This document shows, one piece after another, positions 1-4,634 of a stretch of 5,865 nucleotides of DNA. Source of the DNA: an uncultured bacterium (lineage in GTDB: Bacteria > Bacillota > Clostridia > Oscillospirales > Ruminococcaceae). Location of the stretch: NCBI GenBank assembly GCA_934845495.1, contig CAKWRB010000078.1, positions 1-5,865 of the forward strand, written 5' to 3'. Position 1 is the first letter of the stretch. The number at the start of each line of letters is the position of its first letter. Under the pieces are notes generated by a model. It had not been told where the DNA came from and did no database searches. It was given only the letters and a program-made list of their open reading frames with translations. The translations under genes and the position numbers were made by a program.

Positions 1-1
1 C

Positions 2-421
2 ATGGTTGCAACCGGTGCCGGTTATGAGTCCATCGGCGCTCTGGCTGCTGCCAACGACCCCTCCAAGGTGGGCGCGATCATGTTCGTAATGAGTATCAGC
101 ATTATGTTCGGTATCATCACCTGCACCATCTTTGGTAAGAAGATCCAGACCAGCATGGCCAGCTTCCGTGAGAAGAACGGTGCCTGGGGTGCCCTGGCTA
201 CCGGCTGCTTCACTCTGGCTATGATGGTAGTGTTCCTGCCTGTACAGATCTTCAAGGGTCCGGTTTACCTGCTGACTATGGCTGTATCGGCTCTGGTTAC
301 CTTCCTGCATGGCGTGATCATCAAGAAGACTGGCTGGACCTGGCTTTCCAACTTCGTACTGGCGGATTCTTTGGTACTGGCAATGATTGCTTCGGTATTC
401 TTCAGCAATCTGCTTGCGTAA
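2..421 (+). CDS. C-terminal part of a multi-pass membrane protein, DUF5058-like (5' truncated by window edge)
   Basis: This is the last 139 residues of an integral membrane protein. The reading frame is open to the left edge, so the first Met shown is probably internal. Four hydrophobic segments are visible, at about residues 22-44, 62-84, 87-107 and 114-138, with a Lys-rich loop near 46-60. A Gly-rich GAGY motif precedes the first segment, and the protein ends in a Trp-containing last helix. The arrangement resembles the second half of DUF5058-family proteins as I remember them; these are about 240 residues long and of unknown function, so roughly 100 residues would be missing. That family assignment is from memory and moderate. 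The stop codon lies 15 nt before the next membrane-protein gene, and its last base begins that gene's ribosome binding site, so the two are almost certainly co-transcribed. Glycine codons are only GGT and GGC, which hints at strong expression. Substrate unknown. Confidence 0.7.
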   Translation: MVATGAGYESIGALAAANDPSKVGAIMFVMSISIMFGIITCTIFGKKIQTSMASFREKNGAWGALATGCFTLAMMVVFLPVQIFKGPVYLLTMAVSALVTFLHGVIIKKTGWTWLSNFVLADSLVLAMIASVFFSNLLA

Positions 422-426
422 GGGGG
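421..426 (+). promoter_or_regulatory. Ribosome binding site of the second membrane-protein gene
   Basis: AGGGGG lies 10 nt before the ATG at 437 and overlaps the last base of the upstream stop codon. It fixes the start of the downstream gene and supports translation of both genes from one mRNA. Confidence 0.75.
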
Positions 427-436
427 TAAGTGTATA

Positions 437-1222
437 ATGAATAATAAGAACTATTCGGATAAGATCCACCTGGTCGGCCGCGTTGGTTCGATCATGGCTA
501 TGGCAATCATGCTGGGTATTCCCGCACTGATTTGTACGGTATATGATGCTTGGCCTTCTCTGGGAGAGGTATTCTCCATCGCTTCCGGCCTGCTGGCAAT
601 CTTTATTCCCACCGCTGTTTCGGAAGTATTCAGCTACACCCCCATCCTGGGTTCGGCTTGCTACATCGCATTCATCACCGGTAATGTAATCAACCTCAAG
701 CTGCCCTGCGCCGTTTCTGCTATGGAGCTGGCCGATGTAGCCCAGGGTTCGGAAGAGGGCGATGCCATCTCCACCGTTGCCATTGCAGCTTCCTCGATGC
801 TCACCATGGTCATTGTGGCACTGGGCGTGCTGCTGCTGGTTCCGCTGCAGCCCATTCTGCAGCAGCCGGTTGTAAAGACCGCTACTGCCTATATGCTCCC
901 GGCTCTGTTCGGCAGCATGTTCTTCGGCATGATGACCGGTAAGCGTTCCGGCGAGTACATCATCCATGGCAAACTGAAGGCAGTTGTTCTGCCCCTGATC
1001 GTAGTTGTTCTGGTGAACTTCTTTGTTACCCCCATCGCTGGTAAGGAAGGCTACGCAATGCTCGTTGCCATCCCGCTGACCATTGCCTGTGCTTATGTTC
1101 TGTACAAGAAGGGCGCAATCAAGGTTGATCTGGTAGCAAAGAAGCCGGCCGCTGAGCAGCCTGAAGTTCCTGTTACAGATGGCAATATGATCAACGGCGA
1201 CGATGTCAAGGAAGAGCTTTGA
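437..1222 (+). CDS. Polytopic membrane protein, probable partner subunit of the DUF5058-like protein
   Basis: A 261-residue integral membrane protein whose family I cannot name with certainty. About seven hydrophobic segments can be seen, near residues 12-34, 43-62, 66-84, 112-137, 146-168, 180-200 and 205-223. Between the third and fourth is a polar, acidic stretch (residues 96-110) containing MELAD and GSEEGD; this is the most likely functional loop. The C-terminal 30 residues or so are hydrophilic, rich in Pro, Glu and Asp, and probably cytoplasmic. There is no signal peptide distinct from the first helix and no ATP-binding motif. The gene sits immediately after the DUF5058-like gene with a strong ribosome binding site, so I infer a two-component permease or transporter; the substrate is unknown. 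Valine is mostly GTT/GTA and arginine only CGC/CGT, unlike the genes to the right, suggesting selection for high expression. Ordinary hypothetical-protein status is the safe annotation. Confidence 0.85.
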   Translation: MNNKNYSDKIHLVGRVGSIMAMAIMLGIPALICTVYDAWPSLGEVFSIASGLLAIFIPTAVSEVFSYTPILGSACYIAFITGNVINLKLPCAVSAMELADVAQGSEEGDAISTVAIAASSMLTMVIVALGVLLLVPLQPILQQPVVKTATAYMLPALFGSMFFGMMTGKRSGEYIIHGKLKAVVLPLIVVVLVNFFVTPIAGKEGYAMLVAIPLTIACAYVLYKKGAIKVDLVAKKPAAEQPEVPVTDGNMINGDDVKEEL

Positions 1223-1244
1223 TCTCTGATCGATCATCTGAAAT

Positions 1245-1280
1245 AAAAACAGCACCGGATTGTTCCGGTGCTGTTTTTTT
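1245..1280. terminator. Bidirectional rho-independent terminator between convergent genes
   Basis: An 11-bp perfect stem (1249-1259 with 1264-1274; ACAGCACCGGA against TCCGGTGCTGT) closes a TTGT loop, and flanking A4/T4 tracts extend it. A run of seven T at 1274-1280 follows on the plus strand, and the A-rich stretch 1241-1249 gives a T-rich tract on the minus strand. It lies 22 nt after the stop of the membrane-protein operon and 8 nt after the stop of the minus-strand glycosyltransferase gene, so it probably ends transcription from both sides. Confidence 0.92.
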
Positions 1281-1288
1281 GCTTATAT

Positions 1289-2119
1289 TCAGTTTTCGTC
1301 GGACAGTCGGGCTGCCTGAACTGCAAAGTACTTGTAGAGGGAGACGAAGCGCCCACGCGCGTTGGGCTTCCAGGGCTTGAAGCGCCCGCAGAAGTGCAGA
1401 ACTGCTGTGTGCTCCATGATCCAGGTCATAGTCTTTTCACCGCCGCTGAGCAGGAGGTAGGTATCGTAGTCCCGCGGGTCGTAGTTGTAGACCGTATCGT
1501 CCAGGGGCAGGATCCGGGAGCCGTACAGGGCATTGAGGATATCCTGGTCCGGCAGGATCAGCTCGTTGGCATGTTCCCGTGTCCAGGCGAAGATTGCGGC
1601 GGGGTCCAGCTCCCGGCGCTGTGCCTCCAGATCCATCACCAGGACACCGGAGTTAAAGTAGGTGGAGGAATCATTGCTGTGCAGCCGCACCCGATTGACA
1701 GGGGCGGAGATCTGCTGGCCCAGGCCGGTGTGGTTTGCTGCTGCAAACAGATTTCCCTCCAGGGGCAGGTCCAGCAGCTGGGAAATGGGATTGAGGATCA
1801 GGATATCCGGATCCAGATAGAGCACCTTTTCCACCGATTCGGGCAGGATTCGGCTGGCGAGCAGGCGGTAGTACATGGCCTTGGTGTAATGCCGGAACAC
1901 GGGAGCGTCTGCAAAGAGTTCTTCACCGGCTTCACAGGGACAGAATCCCCACCCGAAGCGGCCGCAGTACTGTCGAACCGATTCGAGGGCCTCCGGGCGC
2001 ATATGCGAGTGGATCAGCCAGACGGTGAACGGGGTCTCCGGCTCGGCCTGATGCAGGGACCAGAGCATGGTCCGCAGGGGTTCAAGATAGTTTTCATCCA
2101 GCGTGACGAGGATATTCAT
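1289..2119 (-). CDS. Glycosyltransferase family 8 (GT8) protein
   Basis: A 276-residue GT-A fold enzyme that should transfer a hexose from a nucleotide sugar (usually UDP-glucose or UDP-galactose) to an unknown acceptor. GT8 hallmarks appear in order: N-terminal MNILVTLD; YYRLLASRILP at about 83-93; the metal- and nucleotide-sugar-binding DxD in YLDPDI (Asp103, Asp105); YFNSGVLVMDL at 154-164; LPDQDILN at 189-196; and the C-terminal HFCGRFKPW at 242-250, matching the usual HFxGxxKPW. No membrane helix or signal is seen, so it is cytosolic. I chose the ATG at 2119 because family members begin MNI. A GTG two codons upstream (2125) is also possible and sits 5 nt after the AAAGGAGA ribosome binding site, closer than the ATG at 11 nt. 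It has its own promoter and is not obviously part of a polysaccharide cluster. Likely roles are cell-surface glycan or glycolipid decoration; the acceptor cannot be predicted. Confidence 0.93.
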   Translation of the reverse strand: MNILVTLDENYLEPLRTMLWSLHQAEPETPFTVWLIHSHMRPEALESVRQYCGRFGWGFCPCEAGEELFADAPVFRHYTKAMYYRLLASRILPESVEKVLYLDPDILILNPISQLLDLPLEGNLFAAANHTGLGQQISAPVNRVRLHSNDSSTYFNSGVLVMDLEAQRRELDPAAIFAWTREHANELILPDQDILNALYGSRILPLDDTVYNYDPRDYDTYLLLSGGEKTMTWIMEHTAVLHFCGRFKPWKPNARGRFVSLYKYFAVQAARLSDEN

Positions 2120-2130
2120 AGACACGAAAG

Positions 2131-2138
2131 TCTCCTTT
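2131..2138 (-). promoter_or_regulatory. Ribosome binding site of the GT8 gene
   Basis: AAAGGAGA on the minus strand. It is 5 nt from a GTG (2125) and 11 nt from the ATG (2119), so it does not by itself settle the start; family similarity favours the ATG. Confidence 0.75.
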
Positions 2139-2163
2139 GTAATTGGAAATAGCAGCTGACAGA

Positions 2164-2192
2164 ATTATATAACAGAAAAAGACGAACTGCAA
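2164..2192 (-). promoter_or_regulatory. Sigma-A type promoter for the GT8 gene
   Basis: On the minus strand a perfect TATAAT -10 (2169-2164) lies 17 nt from a TTGCAG -35 (2192-2187), which matches the consensus at three of six positions. The start point would be near 2157, leaving a leader of about 38 nt. The position behind the upstream terminator supports independent transcription of this gene. Confidence 0.65.
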
Positions 2193-2223
2193 GCAGTATC
2201 TGCAATGTTCCGCTCAGGTTTTG

Positions 2224-2252
2224 TCCCGGAAATCCCCATCGGATTTCTGGGA
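2224..2252. repeat. 12-bp inverted repeat upstream of the GT8 promoter
   Basis: Arms TCCCGGAAATCC (2224-2235) and GGATTTCTGGGA (2241-2252) pair with a single G-T wobble around a 5-nt loop. No T-run follows on either strand, so it is not a normal terminator. It lies about 32 bp upstream of the GT8 -35 box and about 31 bp beyond the tlpA terminator. It could be an operator site or a hairpin in read-through RNA; function unknown. Confidence 0.6.
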
Positions 2253-2282
2253 AGCTGTATGACAGGCTGGCTGAAAGACAGC

Positions 2283-2313
2283 AAAAAAGCGGAGGGTCGC
2301 TCCTCCGCTTTTT
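2283..2313 (-). terminator. Rho-independent terminator of the degV-tlpA operon
   Basis: A 13-bp stem (2284-2296 with 2301-2313, core AAGCGGAGG against CCTCCGCTT, with one G-T pair next to the loop) closes a 4-nt loop. The outer A-T pairs give the run of T on the minus strand at 2288-2283. It begins 5 nt after the tlpA stop codon and cleanly separates this operon from the GT8 gene. The T-run at 2309-2313 would also allow some plus-strand activity. Confidence 0.92.
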
Positions 2314-2318
2314 GTTTG

Positions 2319-3383
2319 TTATTTCAGATCGGCCAGAAGCTCATCCACCAGGTCGGTGAGCGCCTGCAGGTCGCGGCTGCCTTCAACGACCTTCAAAATT
2401 TTTCCTTCGCTGTCCAGGAACAGGGTGGTGGGGGTGCCTGTGATGTCATAGAGCAGGCTGTTGTCCAGCACCGAGTCGGGCAGCAGATTGGGGTAGGTGG
2501 TGCCGGTTGCAGTCAGGATCTCCTTGGCTTCGGCTTTCTTCGCTTCGTCGTCAAAGACATCTGCCACCAGGCCCAGCACCTGAACGCCCTTGTCCTTGTA
2601 GTTTTGAGAGAGGGTTTCCAGAGCCGGCATCTCGTCGACACAGGGGGTGCAGTAGGTGGCCCACACATTGAGGACAGTCAGCTTGGACTTTCCAAACACA
2701 GAGCTGTCTACGGTGTTGCCGTCCAGGTCGGTGGTGGAGAAACCGGTGACCACAGCCCCTTCTGTGACCCCCTTGGCGATGGTATCGATGGGGGTGTACA
2801 GCACCAGGTTTTCGGCCAGCTGGGGCAGGGCATCCTTCATGGCCTGCAGGGTGGCCCGGTCCTCGTCACTGAGCTCTTCCGGCGAAAGGTTGTCGCTGCT
2901 CAGGTAGAAGTTGTTTCCGCCCAGCTCTCCAATCAGCTCGTTGTTTTCAAATCCGGTGCAGTCGGCCAGGGCATTCTCGCCCAGGGTATCGGCCTGGATG
3001 CTGGTGATGGCACACAGGTTGCCCGCCTGCTCAGAGAGAGCCAGGAACTCGGCTTCGCTCATGGCTTCGCCGGTGCTCTGCAGTTCCAGAACACGGTTGT
3101 AAACAGCGCCGCTCTGGTAGAGGAAGAGGATCTGGCCGTTCACGGTCACACCCTCCGGGGCAGCCGGGCTGCCGGTGGTGGGAAAGACCTGCTTTCCCAA
3201 CTGGTCATAGATGGCATCGGGCAGCTCAGCGGCCAGTCCCAGATAGTCCACAACGATGGCGCGGTCGGAAAGATCCTCTGGTTTTTCCACCAGCGACTCC
3301 TTCGGCTCCGCGGAACAGGCTGCCAGCGAGAGCATCATAGCGCAGCTGGTCAGAACAGCAAAGGTTTTTTTAAGAATAGACAT
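2319..3383 (-). CDS. TlpA/ResA-like thioredoxin-fold lipoprotein with a long N-terminal region
   Basis: A 354-residue predicted lipoprotein acting on the outer face of the membrane as a thiol-disulfide oxidoreductase. A Lys-containing N-terminus and hydrophobic stretch (residues 5-20) lead to the lipobox LAAC, with lipidated Cys23. Residues 24-210 or so match no family I recognise; they contain two cysteines, Cys124 and Cys142. The C-terminal part (about 213-354) is a TlpA/AhpC-TSA type domain: a DLDGNTVD entry strand, WATYCTPC with the redox pair Cys245/Cys248, the conserved DEMPALETL helix, and a cis-proline loop GTPTTLF with Pro318. TlpA-type proteins are usually under 200 residues, so the extra N-terminal region is unusual. 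Its ATG is 15 nt after the degV stop; the AGGAG ribosome binding site overlaps that stop and stands 12 nt from the ATG, so the genes are co-transcribed. The redox partner is unknown, and no CcdA-type membrane reductant gene is nearby. Confidence 0.93.
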   Translation of the reverse strand: MSILKKTFAVLTSCAMMLSLAACSAEPKESLVEKPEDLSDRAIVVDYLGLAAELPDAIYDQLGKQVFPTTGSPAAPEGVTVNGQILFLYQSGAVYNRVLELQSTGEAMSEAEFLALSEQAGNLCAITSIQADTLGENALADCTGFENNELIGELGGNNFYLSSDNLSPEELSDEDRATLQAMKDALPQLAENLVLYTPIDTIAKGVTEGAVVTGFSTTDLDGNTVDSSVFGKSKLTVLNVWATYCTPCVDEMPALETLSQNYKDKGVQVLGLVADVFDDEAKKAEAKEILTATGTTYPNLLPDSVLDNSLLYDITGTPTTLFLDSEGKILKVVEGSRDLQALTDLVDELLADLK

Positions 3384-3395
3384 GGATTTGCAAGG

Positions 3396-3400
3396 CTCCT
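3396..3400 (-). promoter_or_regulatory. Ribosome binding site of the TlpA-like gene, overlapping the degV stop codon
   Basis: AGGAG on the minus strand shares bases with the TAG stop of the upstream degV gene and lies 12 nt from the ATG at 3383, a long but workable spacing. The overlap points to one transcript and possible translational coupling. Confidence 0.65.
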
Positions 3401-4262
3401 ATTTGTTCTTGGTGTAGAAAATGCCGATGGAATCCGGGCCCGACTGTGTGGACATGGTTCCCAGCATAGGGTAGATGTAGTACTTGAGGTCGTGGTAGCG
3501 CTCCCGGACCTTTTCCACGATGGCCATAGCCTTTTCCGGGCAGCCGGCATGGCTGACATACAGCTCGGAATCCGGGGTGCAGTCCTCCCAGAAGTAGTGG
3601 GCCAGCTTGACCAGACCATTCTGGTAGCCCATGGCATTGGCGGGGATGGAGCCCTCACCGTTCTTGATGGCTACAATGGGCTTGATGCGCAGCTTGGAAG
3701 CGATGCCGCCCTTGAGCGGGGAAACACGACCGCCCTTGATGAGGAACTCCAGATTGTCGATCAGGTAATAGGTGCGCACCTTCTCCCGGACCGAGTACAG
3801 TTCGTCCAGAATGGTGCGGATCCCGGCGCCGGCCTCGATCAGCCGGTTGGCCAGGCGCAGCTCCATCACCATGTTGAGCGAGCAGCTCCAGGAGTCCACC
3901 ACATGGATCTGCAAGGCAGATTCGGGGTGGTGTTCCCGGAACATTTCACTGGCAAGCACGGCGCTATTGTAAGTGCCGGAACCATGCACCGACATGGTGA
4001 TGCAGATGATGTGGTTATACCCCTCGTCCGCAAAGCGCTCATACCGGGTGAGGAAGTCCTCAGGGCTGGGCTGGGAAGAGGAGGGGATCTCCTTGCAGGT
4101 TTTCAGATAATTGCTGTACTCCTGGATGTCAAAATCATGGTAGTCCAGAACCGGCACACCATCGATGATGCGATAGAGCGGAACAACCTCGGCATTCAGG
4201 GCCTCAGCCACTTCGCGGGGAATATCAGAACCAGAGTCGATCATAAGCTTAATGCGATCCAT
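3399..4262 (-). CDS. DegV family protein (fatty-acid-binding, FakB-like)
   Basis: A 287-residue soluble protein of full family length. Characterised DegV/FakB proteins hold a fatty acid and present it to the FakA kinase for phosphorylation; others have no known partner. Conserved elements appear in order: DSGSDIP at 9-15 (usual form DSxxDLP), SSQPSPEDF at 62-70, ITMSVHGSGTYNSA at 88-101, VVDSWSCS at 121-128, and LEFLIKGGRVS at 171-181. The C-terminal motif reads STQSGPDSIG at 271-280, where most members have THTGPG; Gln273 therefore replaces the usual ligand-contacting histidine, and Asp277 replaces a glycine. The start is the ATG at 4262, 7 nt after a GAGGA ribosome binding site, with a strong promoter upstream. 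No kinase gene is visible, which is common because FakA is often encoded elsewhere. The family assignment is secure; fatty-acid binding is inferred from the family and weakened by the altered motif. Confidence 0.93.
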   Translation of the reverse strand: MDRIKLMIDSGSDIPREVAEALNAEVVPLYRIIDGVPVLDYHDFDIQEYSNYLKTCKEIPSSSQPSPEDFLTRYERFADEGYNHIICITMSVHGSGTYNSAVLASEMFREHHPESALQIHVVDSWSCSLNMVMELRLANRLIEAGAGIRTILDELYSVREKVRTYYLIDNLEFLIKGGRVSPLKGGIASKLRIKPIVAIKNGEGSIPANAMGYQNGLVKLAHYFWEDCTPDSELYVSHAGCPEKAMAIVEKVRERYHDLKYYIYPMLGTMSTQSGPDSIGIFYTKNK

Positions 4263-4269
4263 AACTCAA

Positions 4270-4274
4270 TCCTC
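4270..4274 (-). promoter_or_regulatory. Ribosome binding site of the degV gene
   Basis: GAGGA on the minus strand, 7 nt from the ATG at 4262. It confirms that start. Confidence 0.75.
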
Positions 4275-4283
4275 ACTTAACGT

Positions 4284-4313
4284 ATTATAGTTTTAACTAC
4301 ATAATATCATCAA
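4284..4313 (-). promoter_or_regulatory. Sigma-A type promoter of the degV-tlpA operon
   Basis: On the minus strand a perfect TATAAT -10 (4289-4284) stands 18 nt from a TTGATG -35 (4313-4308), which matches the consensus at four of six positions. The start point would be near 4277, giving a short leader of about 15 nt that just contains the ribosome binding site. Confidence 0.7.
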
Positions 4314-4367
4314 ATGAAAGGCATTACAATGTTAAATCCAGTGAATTTGGATGGGAAATGCAGAAAG

Positions 4368-4393
4368 TGACAAAAATCGGTTGCTTTTTGTCA
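4368..4393. repeat. Perfect 9-bp inverted repeat in the divergent promoter region, possible operator
   Basis: TGACAAAAA (4368-4376) and TTTTTGTCA (4385-4393) flank an 8-nt spacer. It lies about 55 bp upstream of the degV -35 and about 100 bp upstream of the probable plus-strand -35. The symmetry suits a dimeric regulator; a weak hairpin is the alternative. No regulator gene is in the window. Confidence 0.55.
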
Positions 4394-4492
4394 GAGCCGG
4401 GTTGCATTTTGCCTGGTTAGATTGGCCGCTGGACTGAAAGAATCTTATGGAAATCCGCCAAAAAACATTCGATAAATCCTCTGAAAAGCCAA

Positions 4493-4521
4493 TGGAATGT
4501 ATATATTTTTTGTGCTACAAT
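4493..4521 (+). promoter_or_regulatory. Probable extended -10 promoter of the PLP-enzyme gene
   Basis: TACAAT (4516-4521) is preceded by TGC (4513-4515), an extended -10. The -35 region TGGAAT (4493-4498) at 17-nt spacing is weak, matching three of six positions. Transcription would start near 4528 and give a leader of about 107 nt. Confidence 0.5.
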
Positions 4522-4617
4522 CAAAATGAATCGGAAAGTGGGCCGGAGAGGTCCCGCCCCGCCGCAAAACTCCTTTTAGAAGTCTTACACCCGTCCGGAT
4601 GGATGGAACGAATGATG

Positions 4618-4623
4618 AAAGGA
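4618..4623 (+). promoter_or_regulatory. Ribosome binding site of the PLP-enzyme gene; sets the start at 4635
   Basis: AAAGGA lies 11 nt before the ATG at 4635. The in-frame ATG at 4599 has no such sequence upstream, so the later start is preferred. The upstream leader segment TCCTTTT (4571-4577) can pair with GAAAGGA (4617-4623) and might mask this site. Confidence 0.65.
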
Positions 4624-4634
4624 ATGTGACAGCT

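Larger units (their letters stand above)
4263..4634. other. Divergent intergenic region between degV and the PLP-enzyme gene
   Basis: This 372-nt gap holds no convincing gene. It contains the degV promoter (minus strand), a probable promoter for the plus-strand enzyme gene, a perfect 9-bp inverted repeat between them, and a transcribed leader of about 107 nt before the ATG at 4635. Much of 4270-4380 and 4440-4530 is clearly AT-richer than the coding sequence. Nothing recognisable is seen in 4394-4490. Confidence 0.7.

Noticed and set aside
1227..1236. 10-bp palindrome TGATCGATCA after the second membrane-protein gene
   Set aside because: Too short and simple to call a site; it lies just before the terminator with no other supporting signal.
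1268..2152. A 294-codon plus-strand open frame opposite the GT8 gene
   Set aside because: It starts inside the terminator stem, has no ribosome binding site and a low-information composition; the GT8 motifs on the other strand are decisive.
2205..4280. A 691-codon plus-strand open frame antisense to the degV and tlpA genes
   Set aside because: It runs through the terminator at 2283-2313, lacks recognisable domains, and has the Gln/His/Val-rich composition of a codon-bias shadow. The minus-strand genes have clear family motifs, ribosome binding sites and a promoter.
4447..4629. Small 60-codon plus-strand open frame in the leader of the PLP-enzyme gene
   Set aside because: Its start lies upstream of the predicted promoter, there is no ribosome binding site, and the peptide has no recognisable features. 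Its last eight codons could be a tiny leader peptide, but nothing supports translation.
4599..4634. Upstream in-frame ATG adding 12 residues to the PLP enzyme
   Set aside because: No purine-rich ribosome binding site precedes it, whereas AAAGGA precedes the ATG at 4635, and the added residues do not look like the family N-terminus.
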